Assembly (NCBI GenBank): GCA_945901045.1
Contig: CAMDKK010000018.1
Coordinates: 1 to 60,004 of the forward strand
Length of the DNA stretch: 60,004 bases
Direction of reading: 5' to 3'
Origin: Limnohabitans sp. Rim8
GTDB lineage: Bacteria; Pseudomonadota; Gammaproteobacteria; Burkholderiales; Burkholderiaceae_C
Positions within the stretch are counted from its first letter, which is position 1, and each line of letters begins with the position of its first letter. Below, in pieces: positions 45,051 through 53,402 of the stretch. The position numbers and the translations under genes were made by a program. The notes below the pieces were generated by a model, which saw nothing but the letters and a program-made list of their open reading frames with translations, had not been told where the DNA came from and did no database searches.

Positions 45051-45713
45051 TCAAAGCGAAGCGGCTGGCGTATAGCGCTCGCAAATGTGGATAAATCCGC
45101 GGCGTGCGCGATCAGCAGCCCCGGGGTTGCGCAAAAAACGCGCTTCGTAATGCAAGGCCAAAATCAAACCGTGAATTTCAAAAGCAATTTGTTGAGGGTC
45201 GGCTTTGGCATCGAGTTGACCGTGGCTTTGTGCCATTTCTACCGAACGTCGCAAGGCCGTTTGCCACGCAGTGACCGTGCTGGCCAAGGCATCACGCACC
45301 GGGCCAGGCCGGTCATCAAACTCCACCGCACCGCTGATGTAAATGCAGCCCGAGTCGATTTCGGTTGAGGTTCGCAGCATCCAGTTATCGAACAAGGCCT
45401 TCAAACGGGGCAAGCCGCGTTCCAGGGCCAGTACCGGATAAAAAACCTCGTTCTCAAAGCGGTCATGGTATTCACGAATGACCGAGATTTGCAACTCCTC
45501 GCGAGAGCCGAAGTGGGCAAACACACCCGACTTGCTCATCCCGGTCACTTCTGCCAAGGCCCCTATGGACAAACCTTCCAAGCCAATTTGCGAAGCAAGA
45601 CCCAAGGCCGCCTCGACGATGGCCGCTTTGGTCTGACGACCTTTGTGCAACATTCGGGCTGCGCCTTCTTCACGAGGACGTGCGTTTGAAATGGGGGGTG
45701 GTGATGTGGCCAT
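45051..45713 (-). CDS. TetR/AcrR-family regulator
   Basis: 220 residues from MATSPPPISNARPREE at 45713. The helix-turn-helix is IVEAALGLASQIGLEGLSIGALAEVTGMSKSGVFAHFGSREELQISVI; the C-terminal domain is of the TetR_C_6 kind (LKALFDNWMLRTSTEIDSGCIYISGAVEFDDRPG). A GAACG-CGTTC palindrome sits 12 bases upstream. It is the first gene of a minus-strand run ending with the enoyl-CoA hydratase and thioesterase, which it may control. A start 14 codons upstream would overlap the palindrome, so I prefer 45713. Confidence 0.88.
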   Translation of the reverse strand: MATSPPPISNARPREEGAARMLHKGRQTKAAIVEAALGLASQIGLEGLSIGALAEVTGMSKSGVFAHFGSREELQISVIREYHDRFENEVFYPVLALERGLPRLKALFDNWMLRTSTEIDSGCIYISGAVEFDDRPGPVRDALASTVTAWQTALRRSVEMAQSHGQLDAKADPQQIAFEIHGLILALHYEARFLRNPGAADRARRGFIHICERYTPAASL

Positions 45714-45724
45714 GAATTCAAAAA

Positions 45725-45736
45725 GAACGAGCGTTC
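45725..45736. promoter_or_regulatory. TetR-type operator
   Basis: GAACG-AG-CGTTC is a perfect palindrome with a two-base centre, just upstream of the TetR gene. AACGNNCGTT sites of this kind are common for AcrR-like repressors that control their own gene. Confidence 0.5.
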
Positions 45737-45843
45737 GATTCTGCACCAAATCCAATGCCTTGGAATCTCAAAAAAATAAGGATTTGCCCTGAGGCAAACC
45801 CCAAATCGCCAGTGTGCACACGCGGCACACACTGGCAAACAGT

Positions 45844-46713
45844 TCAAGGCAGCAGTTTGAAGGGGATGACCTTTTGGGTTTGTTCGCCCAGCCCTTCGAT
45901 GCCCAAGGTCATTACATCGCCTTTTTTCAGGAAAACCGGCGCCGGTTGGCCGTCTTTCTTGATCCCACTGCCCACGCCGGGTGGCGTGCCCGTGGTGATG
46001 ATGTCACCGGGCTCGAGCGTCATGAACTGGCTCACATAGCTGACCAATTTGGCCACACCAAAAATCATGGTCTTGGTGTTGCCGGTCTGCATGCGCACGC
46101 CATTCAAATCGAGCCACATGGACAGGGCTTGCGGGTTGGGCACTTCGTCGCGCGTCACCAGACAAGGGCCGATGGGGCCGAAGGTGTCGCAACCCTTTCC
46201 CTTGTCCCAGGTACCGCCGCGTTCGAGTTGGTATTCACGCTCGCTCACATCGTTGATGGTGCAATAACCGGCCACATAACCCAGTGCGTCTTTCTGCGAA
46301 ACGTAGCGCGCGCGGGTGCCAATCACCACGCCGAGTTCAATTTCCCAATCGGTTTTCTTGGAGCCCTTGGGCAACATCACGTCGTCGTTGGGACCTTGAA
46401 TGCAGCTGATAGCCTTCATGAAGACGATCGGCTCTTTCGGGATCGGCATGCCCGACTCCGCAGCATGGTCGGCGTAGTTCAGACCGATGGCGATGAACTT
46501 ACCAGTTTGCGCCACAGGGCAGCCCATGCGGGGCTTGCCGCGAACCAAGGGCAGTTTGTCGATCTTGACTTTGGCCAGCTTGGCCAGCGCTTTGTCTGAC
46601 AACTGGTCGGGTGTCACGTCTTTGATCACGCTGCTCAGATCGCGCAATTTGCCTTGCGCGTCGATCAGACCCGGTTTTTCTTTGCCAACTTGGCCATATC
46701 GAACGAGTTTCAT
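45844..46713 (-). CDS. FAH-family hydrolase, likely 2,4-diketo-3-deoxy-L-fuconate/rhamnonate hydrolase
   Basis: 289 residues. The fumarylacetoacetate hydrolase core is visible: AIGLNYADHAAESGMPIPKEPIVFMKA, the metal-binding Glu pair in TDWEIELGVVIG, YCTINDVSEREYQ and the TTGTPPGVGSG loop. This subgroup (with GTWDKGKGCDTFGPIGP) includes hydrolases that split 2,4-diketo-3-deoxy sugar acids to pyruvate and lactate in non-phosphorylative L-fucose or L-rhamnose pathways. The two adjacent SDR genes support this. ATG at 46713 follows AAAGG. Confidence 0.85.
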   Translation of the reverse strand: MKLVRYGQVGKEKPGLIDAQGKLRDLSSVIKDVTPDQLSDKALAKLAKVKIDKLPLVRGKPRMGCPVAQTGKFIAIGLNYADHAAESGMPIPKEPIVFMKAISCIQGPNDDVMLPKGSKKTDWEIELGVVIGTRARYVSQKDALGYVAGYCTINDVSEREYQLERGGTWDKGKGCDTFGPIGPCLVTRDEVPNPQALSMWLDLNGVRMQTGNTKTMIFGVAKLVSYVSQFMTLEPGDIITTGTPPGVGSGIKKDGQPAPVFLKKGDVMTLGIEGLGEQTQKVIPFKLLP

Positions 46714-46760
46714 GCAGTGAGCCTTTCAAATAAAAAATAGATCTTAACGCGTCGACAACA

Positions 46761-47519
46761 TCAGTAGGTAGATCGACCTCCCGACAAATCAAACACCGCA
46801 CCCGTAGAGAACGAACAATCTTCTGTACATAACCAGGTGACCATGGCCGCAATTTCTTCGGGCTGTCCAAAACGTCCCATGGGGATTTTGGACAGCATGA
46901 ACTGAATGTGCTCCGCCGACATTTGGTCAAAGATCGCCGTTTTGACCGCGGCCGGAGTGACGCAATTGACCCGCACGCCGGTGTCCGCCAACTCTTTGCC
47001 AAGCGACTTGGTCAGGGCAATGACAGCCGCTTTGCTGGCACTGTAGGCGCTGGCATTGGGGTTGCCATCTTTGCCTGCCACCGAGGCGATGTTCACGATG
47101 CGGCCGAAGGCACGGCCACGCATGTGCGCCGAGATTTCACGGCAGCAATAGAACAGGCCATTTAAATTCACGTCCATGACCTGGCGCCAAGCGTCTACCG
47201 GGTAGTCCCACACTTTGACGTTGGGGCCGGTGATGCCCGCGCAATTGACCAAGGCGTCCACCGAGGCCAAGGCCACCGTGGTTTGCGTGGCGTGCACCAC
47301 TGAAGCGTGATCGGCCACATCCACACTTACGCAGTGCACCGCAGCACCAGGGTGCTCAGTCTGCAACTGCGCGCAGGCGGCTTGCATGCCTTGGGCATCG
47401 CGGTCCCACAGCGTGACCTGCGCACCTGAAGCCAGCATGCGCTGGGCAATGGCAAAGCCCAGGCCGGTGGCGCCGCCCGTGATCACGCCGTGACGGCCCT
47501 TCATGTCGAGTTGGTTCAT
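46761..47519 (-). CDS. SDR-family dehydrogenase (sugar or keto-deoxy acid dehydrogenase)
   Basis: 252 residues. The NAD-binding motif is GVITGGATGLGFAIA, NAG is in DALVNCAGITG, the catalytic Ser/Tyr/Lys set is in NIASVAGKDGNPNASAYSASKAAV, and the end is FDLSGGRSTY. Close relatives include 2-keto-3-deoxy-L-rhamnonate 4-dehydrogenase and sugar 1-dehydrogenases. Within this block it could oxidise the free sugar or the keto-deoxy acid. It is 13 bases after the second SDR gene and 47 bases before the FAH gene. Confidence 0.85.
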   Translation of the reverse strand: MNQLDMKGRHGVITGGATGLGFAIAQRMLASGAQVTLWDRDAQGMQAACAQLQTEHPGAAVHCVSVDVADHASVVHATQTTVALASVDALVNCAGITGPNVKVWDYPVDAWRQVMDVNLNGLFYCCREISAHMRGRAFGRIVNIASVAGKDGNPNASAYSASKAAVIALTKSLGKELADTGVRVNCVTPAAVKTAIFDQMSAEHIQFMLSKIPMGRFGQPEEIAAMVTWLCTEDCSFSTGAVFDLSGGRSTY

Positions 47520-47532
47520 TGCAGTGCTTTCG

Positions 47533-48282
47533 TTAAATGGTCATACCGCCATCAACCATGTAGGCGTTGCCGGTTGCGAAAATAGATTCGTCAGACGCCA
47601 AGAAGGTGATGATGGGCGAAATTTCATGGGCTTGCGCCAAACGACCCATGGGCTGGCGGTTGATGAAGTCCTTGCGGGCCTGCACCGGATCGTCGTAACT
47701 GTTGATCCGGTCTTGCAGCGAGGGGGTGTCAACGGTACCGGGGCAAATGCAATTGCAACGAATGCCTTGCTTGACGTAATCGGCCGCCACGCTCTTGGTC
47801 AGGCCGATCACGGCCGCTTTGCTTGCGCCATAAGCAAACCGATTGGGTAAACCGCGCACACTGGAGCAGACACTGGCCATGTTGATGATGCTGCTGCTTT
47901 GCCCCGTGGCCTGGAATTGCGCCAACATTTTGGGCAGCACCGATTGAATCATCCAAAATTGGGAGCGCACATTCAAGTTGAAAGCAAAGTCCCAGTCCTC
48001 GTCGGTGGCATCCAGAATCGGACCGTTATGCACATAGCCTGCGCAATTGAACACAATATCAATGTGGGGCAATGCCGCCACCTGCGCCTGGATTGCCCCC
48101 TTGTTCATGACATCCAGCACGGCGGTGTGGACATTCGCGACGCCTGCATAGTCTTTGAGCAGTTGTGCATTCAGATCGGTCGCATACACCGTGGCACCTT
48201 CGGCCGCCATGCCCAGCACGGCCGCTTTGCCAATGCCTTGCCCTGCCGCTGTGACCAGTGCGATTTTTCCTTGCAGTCTCAT
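47533..48282 (-). CDS. SDR-family dehydrogenase, probable 2-keto-3-deoxy-L-fuconate dehydrogenase
   Basis: 249 residues. TAAGQGIGKAAVLGMAAEGATVYATDLN binds NAD, and NMASVCSSVRGLPNRFAYGASKAAVIGLTKSVAADYVKQGIRCNCICPGTVDTPSLQDRI is the catalytic part. This pattern matches the DHRS6/BDH2-like group that includes 2-keto-3-deoxy-L-fuconate dehydrogenase of Xanthomonas. It would oxidise C4 of the keto-deoxy acid to the diketo acid that the neighbouring FAH-family enzyme cleaves. The AGGAG ribosome-binding site is strong. Divergent from the FadR-type regulator. Confidence 0.85.
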   Translation of the reverse strand: MRLQGKIALVTAAGQGIGKAAVLGMAAEGATVYATDLNAQLLKDYAGVANVHTAVLDVMNKGAIQAQVAALPHIDIVFNCAGYVHNGPILDATDEDWDFAFNLNVRSQFWMIQSVLPKMLAQFQATGQSSSIINMASVCSSVRGLPNRFAYGASKAAVIGLTKSVAADYVKQGIRCNCICPGTVDTPSLQDRINSYDDPVQARKDFINRQPMGRLAQAHEISPIITFLASDESIFATGNAYMVDGGMTI

Positions 48283-48389
48283 GGGGGTTCTCCTGAAATT
48301 TAGACCGATAGCGTCGAGCCTTCATGGATGGGGTTTATCCCGATCCTGCGAGCCTTGACGCCGCTGTAATAAGTATGCCACTATTGTGC

Positions 48390-48406
48390 AATTGGTCGGA
48401 CCAATT
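48390..48406. promoter_or_regulatory. Operator for the FadR-type GntR regulator
   Basis: AATTGGTC-G-GACCAATT is a perfect 17-base palindrome with one central base, located between the divergent SDR and GntR start codons. It fits the GntR/FadR half-site GGT...ACC and is close to known ExuR/UxuR-type sites. It can control both transcripts of the block. Confidence 0.8.
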
Positions 48407-48435
48407 TACCCATACGTGTATTCCCTGATCTTTGC

Positions 48436-49143
48436 ATGAAACTGCCTGTTCAAGAACCGCCGCGCCTTTACCGCCAAATTGCTGAGCAATTGCGCGAGTG
48501 GGTGCGTGCGAGCGGCTTCAAAGTGGGCACCCGTTTGCCCGCAGAACGTGAACTGGCTTTGCAATGGGGCGTAAGCCGCTCTTCTTTGCGTGAAGCCGTG
48601 ATAGCACTGGAGGTTGAAGGTGCTATTGAAGTTCGCATTGGCTCGGGCATCTATGTGACCGAAACAGCGCTGACCGCCCCCATCAACCCTGACCACCCCG
48701 ATGTCCGTGATTGGGGACCCCTCGAGGTGATGCAAGCCAGAGAACTGATCGAGTGCGAAATGGCCGCCTTGGCAGCGGCGCATGCCAAGCGCAGCGATTT
48801 GCGAGCCATGGCCAAAGCCCTGATGCAAATGAAAAAAGATGCCGGTCGGAATGAAGTGCCCAAGCAGGGTGATGAGGCCTTTCACATGGCTATCGCCAAG
48901 GCGTGTGGCAACAGCGTTCTGGTGGACACTTTGCAGGGCTACTGGCAGTCGCGCAATGGTGTGATATTTGAACGATTGAGTGATTATTTCGAAAGCCCGG
49001 ACGCATGGCAAGCGGCCATTGCAGAGCACGAAACCATTTACCAGGCCCTGTGTGAACACAAAGCCAGCGCGGCCAAACGGGCCATGAAGCATCACCTGAA
49101 GCAAACCCATAAACGCTACAACGCCCATTGGCGCAGCGTTTGA
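48436..49143 (+). CDS. GntR-family regulator, FadR subfamily
   Basis: 235 residues. The winged helix (RLYRQIAEQLREWVRASGFKVGTRLPAERELALQWGVSRSSLREAVIALEVEGAIEVRIGSGIYV) is followed by an FCD all-helical effector domain (LEVMQARELIECEMAALAAAHAKRSD, FHMAIAKACGNSVLVDTLQGYW, with His-Asp metal-site residues). FCD regulators sense sugar acids. It begins the divergent plus-strand transcript with the UxaA-family and Ldh2-type genes and most likely represses the whole block through the 17-base palindrome upstream. Confidence 0.93.
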   Translation: MKLPVQEPPRLYRQIAEQLREWVRASGFKVGTRLPAERELALQWGVSRSSLREAVIALEVEGAIEVRIGSGIYVTETALTAPINPDHPDVRDWGPLEVMQARELIECEMAALAAAHAKRSDLRAMAKALMQMKKDAGRNEVPKQGDEAFHMAIAKACGNSVLVDTLQGYWQSRNGVIFERLSDYFESPDAWQAAIAEHETIYQALCEHKASAAKRAMKHHLKQTHKRYNAHWRSV

Positions 49144-49157
49144 ACTTGAAAGAAACC

Positions 49158-50684
49158 ATGCAAACCTACATACGCCTGCACGCCGCTGACGACGTGGTTA
49201 TCGCCCGCAGCCAATTGATGAGCGGCAGCCAAGTCGAGGGCATTGCCGTGCGCGGATTGATCCCGCCTGGCCACAAAATCGCCACCCGTGCTATCTCAGT
49301 GGGCGAAGCGGTGCGGCGCTACGACCAGATCATTGGCTTTGCAAGCCAGGCGATCGGGCCGGGGGAACATGTGCACGTGCACAATCTGAACATGGGCGCC
49401 GAGAAAGGCAACTTCACAAGAGACTATGCCTTTTGCGCCGACTTGAAACCACCGGCACCCAGGCGCCACGCCACGTTCCAGGGCTTTGTGCGTGCCGATG
49501 GCCGCGTGGCCACGCGCAACTACATTGGCATTTTGTCCAGCGTGAACTGCTCGGCCACCGCAGCGCGCGCCATAGCGGACCATTTTTCAAAATTAACCAA
49601 CCCCTCGGCCTTGGCCGACTTTCCGAACGTCGATGGCGTGGTGGCATTGACCCATGGCACAGGATGCGGCATGGCCACTGAGGGTGCAGGCATGCAGATA
49701 CTGGAGCGCACGCTCGCAGGCTACGCCACCCATGCGAATTTTGCAGGTGCCGTCGTGGTCGGGCTGGGTTGCGAGGCGAACCAACTCCAAACCTGGCTGG
49801 CCCACAGCGGCTTGCAAGAAGGTTCAAGCTTGCACACCTTCAACATCCAAGACACTGGGGGCACAGCCAAAACGGTAGTCAAGGGCATTGAGTTCGTCAA
49901 ACAGATGCTGCCTCAAGCGAATGCAGTACAACGTGTGCCCTGCAGCGTGGAGCACATCGTGGTGGGCCTGCAATGCGGCGGCTCTGACGGCTATTCAGGC
50001 ATCAGCGCCAACCCTGCATTGGGCGCAGCAGTCGATATCTTGGTCGCCCACGGCGGCACGGCCATCTTGAGTGAAACCCCCGAAATTTACGGTGCCGAGC
50101 ATTTGCTCACACGCCGCGCTGTGCGCCGTGAAGTGGGCGAAAAACTGGTCGAGCGCATCCGCTGGTGGGAGCATTACACCGAGATCAACCAAGGCGAGAT
50201 GAACAACAACCCGTCCCCCGGCAACAAAGCCGGCGGCCTGACGACCATTCTTGAAAAGTCCTTGGGCGCAGTCGCCAAAGGCGGAACAACCAACCTTGAA
50301 GCGGTTTACGAGTACGCCGAGACGGTCAAAGCCCATGGCTTCGTTTACATGGACACCCCCGGCTACGACCCGGTCAGTGCCACAGGCCAGGTGGCAGGAG
50401 GGGCCAACTTGATTTGCTTCACCACCGGGCGTGGCTCGGCCTACGGATGTGCGCCCTCGCCTTCGCTGAAACTGTCGACCAACACAGCACTGTGGACCAA
50501 ACAGGAAGATGACATGGACATCAACTGCGGCGACATCGTGGATGGCAAGATATCGATCCAAGACATGGGTGAAAAAATCTTCCAACACATTCTGGACTGT
50601 GCCTCGGGCAAACCCAGCAAGAGCGAAACTCATGGCTATGGTCAAAACGAGTTCGTCCCTTGGCAAGTGGGTGCGGTGATGTAA
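49158..50684 (+). CDS. UxaA-family (altronate dehydratase) sugar-acid dehydratase
   Basis: 508 residues containing both halves of UxaA. The N-terminal SAF domain is at residues 1-95 (YIRLHAADDVVIARSQL, HKIATRAISVGEAVRRYDQIIG), and the C-terminal dehydratase domain has TRNYIGILSSVNCSATAA, ALTHGTGCGM, GLQCGGSDGYSGISANPALG and CFTTGRGSAYG. The family dehydrates D-altronate, galactarate and, in some non-phosphorylative pathways, deoxy-sugar acids such as L-fuconate. Here it would yield the 2-keto-3-deoxy acid for the SDR and FAH enzymes. The start at 49158 follows GAAAG; the gene follows the regulator directly. Confidence 0.9.
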   Translation: MQTYIRLHAADDVVIARSQLMSGSQVEGIAVRGLIPPGHKIATRAISVGEAVRRYDQIIGFASQAIGPGEHVHVHNLNMGAEKGNFTRDYAFCADLKPPAPRRHATFQGFVRADGRVATRNYIGILSSVNCSATAARAIADHFSKLTNPSALADFPNVDGVVALTHGTGCGMATEGAGMQILERTLAGYATHANFAGAVVVGLGCEANQLQTWLAHSGLQEGSSLHTFNIQDTGGTAKTVVKGIEFVKQMLPQANAVQRVPCSVEHIVVGLQCGGSDGYSGISANPALGAAVDILVAHGGTAILSETPEIYGAEHLLTRRAVRREVGEKLVERIRWWEHYTEINQGEMNNNPSPGNKAGGLTTILEKSLGAVAKGGTTNLEAVYEYAETVKAHGFVYMDTPGYDPVSATGQVAGGANLICFTTGRGSAYGCAPSPSLKLSTNTALWTKQEDDMDINCGDIVDGKISIQDMGEKIFQHILDCASGKPSKSETHGYGQNEFVPWQVGAVM

Positions 50685-50748
50685 GTGCCCACTAGGTATC
50701 CACCTGCGCTCTGTAGGACCCTTCCAACCCTTCTTTCAAATTAACGCC

Positions 50749-51816
50749 ATGAACCACCTTATCCCTTCGCAAGAACTCGAAAACAAAATCACCGCTTTGT
50801 TCATCAAAGCGGGCAGTGCGCCTTCAGAGGCACAGCAGGTCGCGGCCAATCTGATCATGGCCAACTTGAGTGGCCATGACTCACATGGCGTAGGCATGGC
50901 GCCTCGCTATGTGGATGCCATTCTGGAAGGAAATTTGTCCCCTAACACGGGCGTGGCAGTCAAGGTGGACACCGGCATGCTGCTGGGTCTCGACGGCCAA
51001 CATGGCTTTGGTCAAGTGGTGGGTGTGCAAGCCATGGAAATGGCTTTTGAAAGGGTGGCACAACATGGTGCTTGCATCATGTCCCTGTCCAGCGCACACC
51101 ACTTAGGACGGATTGGTCATTTGGCTGAAATGGCTGTGGCCAGGGGCTGGGTGTCCTTGCATTTTGTGAGTGTTTTCTCGCGCCCTGTGGTTGCGCCTTT
51201 TGGAGGCGGTGATGGTCGCTTTGGCACCAATCCTTGCTGCATCGGCATTCCATTGGGATTTGGCGCCAACGCACAAGAGCCTTTTGTGCTGGACTTTGCC
51301 ACCAGCCGCGTGGCGCAAGGCAAGATGCGTGTCGCGCACAACGAAGGTCGGCAAGTGAAACCGGGCACCTTGATCGATGAGCACGGCCACCCCACCAACG
51401 ACCCTGGCGTGGTGGTGGTACCTCAAAGCAATGGGCGCATGGGTGCGCTGATGCCTTTTGGCGAACACAAAGGGTTTGGCTTGGCCGTGGCTTGCGAGTT
51501 GCTGGGCGGGGCATTGAGTGGCGGCGGCACTTGGCACAAAGACCCAGACGGTCGCCGTGCTGTGCTCAACAGCATGTTGGTCATCGTCATTGACCCGGCA
51601 CGTTTGGGCACCCAAATGAGTTTTGCACAAGAATCACTGGCGTTTGTCGAATGGCTGCGTCAAAGCCCTGATGCCCCAGGCAGCGATGGTGTGGTGTTGG
51701 CCGGCGAGCCTGAGCGCGCGGCCCGCAAGGACCGTTTGCAAAACGGCATCACGGTCGACCATGCCACCTGGCAGGAGATCGAAGGCGCAGCCCAAAAACT
51801 GGGCATAACGCTCTAG
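50749..51816 (+). CDS. Ldh2-family malate/L-lactate-type dehydrogenase
   Basis: 355 residues. The Ldh2/MDH2 fold is recognisable: SGHDSHGVGMAPRYVDAILEG at residues 44-64 (the His-containing active-site segment), GFGQVVGVQAMEMAFERV, and NPCCIGIPLGFGANAQEPFVLDFATS. These NAD(P)-dependent enzymes oxidise malate, L-lactate or other 2-hydroxy acids. In this block it could handle the L-lactate formed by the FAH hydrolase, or a sugar acid. It is 64 bases downstream of the UxaA-family gene. Confidence 0.9.
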   Translation: MNHLIPSQELENKITALFIKAGSAPSEAQQVAANLIMANLSGHDSHGVGMAPRYVDAILEGNLSPNTGVAVKVDTGMLLGLDGQHGFGQVVGVQAMEMAFERVAQHGACIMSLSSAHHLGRIGHLAEMAVARGWVSLHFVSVFSRPVVAPFGGGDGRFGTNPCCIGIPLGFGANAQEPFVLDFATSRVAQGKMRVAHNEGRQVKPGTLIDEHGHPTNDPGVVVVPQSNGRMGALMPFGEHKGFGLAVACELLGGALSGGGTWHKDPDGRRAVLNSMLVIVIDPARLGTQMSFAQESLAFVEWLRQSPDAPGSDGVVLAGEPERAARKDRLQNGITVDHATWQEIEGAAQKLGITL

Positions 51817-51834
51817 CGCTCTAGGGCCTGGCGT

Positions 51835-52470
51835 TCAACTCAGCAAGGCCAGGCACGCATCCAGATGCGTCATCACAGATCGTTTGAAACCCGATCGAAC
51901 AAATTGCTGCAGCCGCCCCAAAGTAAAGGCCATCAGCAGTGATGCTTTGATTTGGGCATCCACGCTGGGGGGGTTTGTAGGCTTGTTTGTGTTGGCTGCG
52001 CCCTCCCTGAGGGTTTGCCGCAACAACGCTTCAACTTTGTCAAACAACAAATTCACGCGTTCTTGCAAACGCCCGTTCTCGAGCAGCAGCGCATCGCCGG
52101 TCATGACACGCGTCATGCCAGGGTTCTTTTCGGCAAATTGCAGCACCATCGTCACCATGCGAAGAGCTTGCGTGACGCCCACAGGCTCACGCTCTTGCAC
52201 TTGCCGGATCAGGGCCATCAGCGAGTGCTCCATAAAGTCAATCAAGCCTTCAAACATTTGGGCTTTACTGGCAAAGTGCCGGTACAGCGCCGCTTCACTC
52301 ACACCCAATCGGGCTGACAAAGCGGCTGTTGTCACGCGCTCTCCACCGGGCTGCTCGAGCATGGCGGCCAAGGTTTGCAAGATCTGTACTCGCCGCTCCC
52401 CAGGGCGAGGTCGCTTGCGCGCAGGCGGCTCGTTCGGATCCTCGAAAGGCAAGTTGGCGGCGTCAGACAT
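51835..52470 (-). CDS. slmA: Nucleoid occlusion factor SlmA (TetR family)
   Basis: 211 residues from MSDAANLPFEDP (52470). The helix-turn-helix is VTTAALSARLGVSEAALYRHFASKAQMFEGLIDFMEHSLM, followed by the SlmA-type dimer domain (VTMVLQFAEKNPGMTRVMTGDALLLENGRLQERVNLLFDKVE). SlmA binds sites around the chromosome and blocks FtsZ ring formation over DNA. Placement right after argB is typical of Burkholderiales. TTG two codons upstream was passed over for the ATG. Confidence 0.92.
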   Translation of the reverse strand: MSDAANLPFEDPNEPPARKRPRPGERRVQILQTLAAMLEQPGGERVTTAALSARLGVSEAALYRHFASKAQMFEGLIDFMEHSLMALIRQVQEREPVGVTQALRMVTMVLQFAEKNPGMTRVMTGDALLLENGRLQERVNLLFDKVEALLRQTLREGAANTNKPTNPPSVDAQIKASLLMAFTLGRLQQFVRSGFKRSVMTHLDACLALLS

Positions 52471-52482
52471 GGCCAAGTGTCT

Positions 52483-53379
52483 TTAACGACTGCGAATCAT
52501 GGTGCCAAAGGCTTGCTCAGTCAAAATCTCAAGCAGCATGGCATGCGGCACTCGCCCATCAATGATGTGCACTGCATTGACGCCGCTTTTGGCCGCATCC
52601 AGTGCGCCGGCAATTTTGGGAATCATGCCGCCGCTGATCGTGCCATCGGCGCACAACTCGTCAATCCGATTGGGCGTCAACTCGGTGAGCAGTTGCCCTT
52701 CTTTGTCCAAAACTCCTTTGATATTGGTGAGAATCAATAATTTTTCGGCCTGCAACACCGTGGCCAGTTTGGCCGCCACCACATCGGCATTGATGTTGTA
52801 ACTTTCGTTGTTTTCACCAAAACCAATGGGGCTGACCACAGGAATAAAGGCGTCGTCCTGCAAGGCTTTGAGCACGCTGGGGTCGATGGACACAATGTCG
52901 CCGACCTGCCCCACGTCATACTCCTTGCTGGCGTCTTTCGCGTCCACCATACGCAACTTCCGGGCACGGATCAGGCCGCCGTCACGACCTGTCAGGCCCA
53001 CGGCTTTGCCGCCTGCGCGGTTGATCATGCCCACAATGTCTTGTTGCACTTCACCGCCTAACACCCACTCCACCACTTCCATGGTCTCGGCATCGGTGAC
53101 GCGCATGCCTTGAATGAACTCGCCTTTTTTGCCCAAGCGGCTCAAGGCATTTTCAATTTGCGGCCCCCCCCCATGCACCACCACAGGGTTCATGCCGACC
53201 AGTTTGAGCAGCACCACATCTTCGGCAAAGGCTTGCTGCAAGGCGGGTTCGATCATGGCATTGCCACCGTATTTGATCACCAGAGTTTTGCCCTGGAATT
53301 TTCGAATATAGGGCAAGGCTTGCGCCAGGATTTCGGCTTTGATTTGCGGACTGATGAATGCATTAGGGGTATCGGTCAT
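52483..53379 (-). CDS. argB: Acetylglutamate kinase
   Basis: 298 residues. The nucleotide-binding start is [18 protein letters not shown], substrate binding is [19 protein letters not shown], and [11 protein letters not shown] and [36 protein letters not shown] complete the family pattern. It phosphorylates N-acetyl-L-glutamate in arginine synthesis and is feedback-regulated by arginine in many bacteria. It lies between rfbD and slmA in one direction with gaps of 23 and 12 bases. Confidence 0.97.
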   Translation of the reverse strand: MTDTPNAFISPQIKAEILAQALPYIRKFQGKTLVIKYGGNAMIEPALQQAFAEDVVLLKLVGMNPVVVHGGGPQIENALSRLGKKGEFIQGMRVTDAETMEVVEWVLGGEVQQDIVGMINRAGGKAVGLTGRDGGLIRARKLRMVDAKDASKEYDVGQVGDIVSIDPSVLKALQDDAFIPVVSPIGFGENNESYNINADVVAAKLATVLQAEKLLILTNIKGVLDKEGQLLTELTPNRIDELCADGTISGGMIPKIAGALDAAKSGVNAVHIIDGRVPHAMLLEILTEQAFGTMIRSR

Positions 53380-53402
53380 GGTGATGTAGTTCTCAATAGC
53401 CT

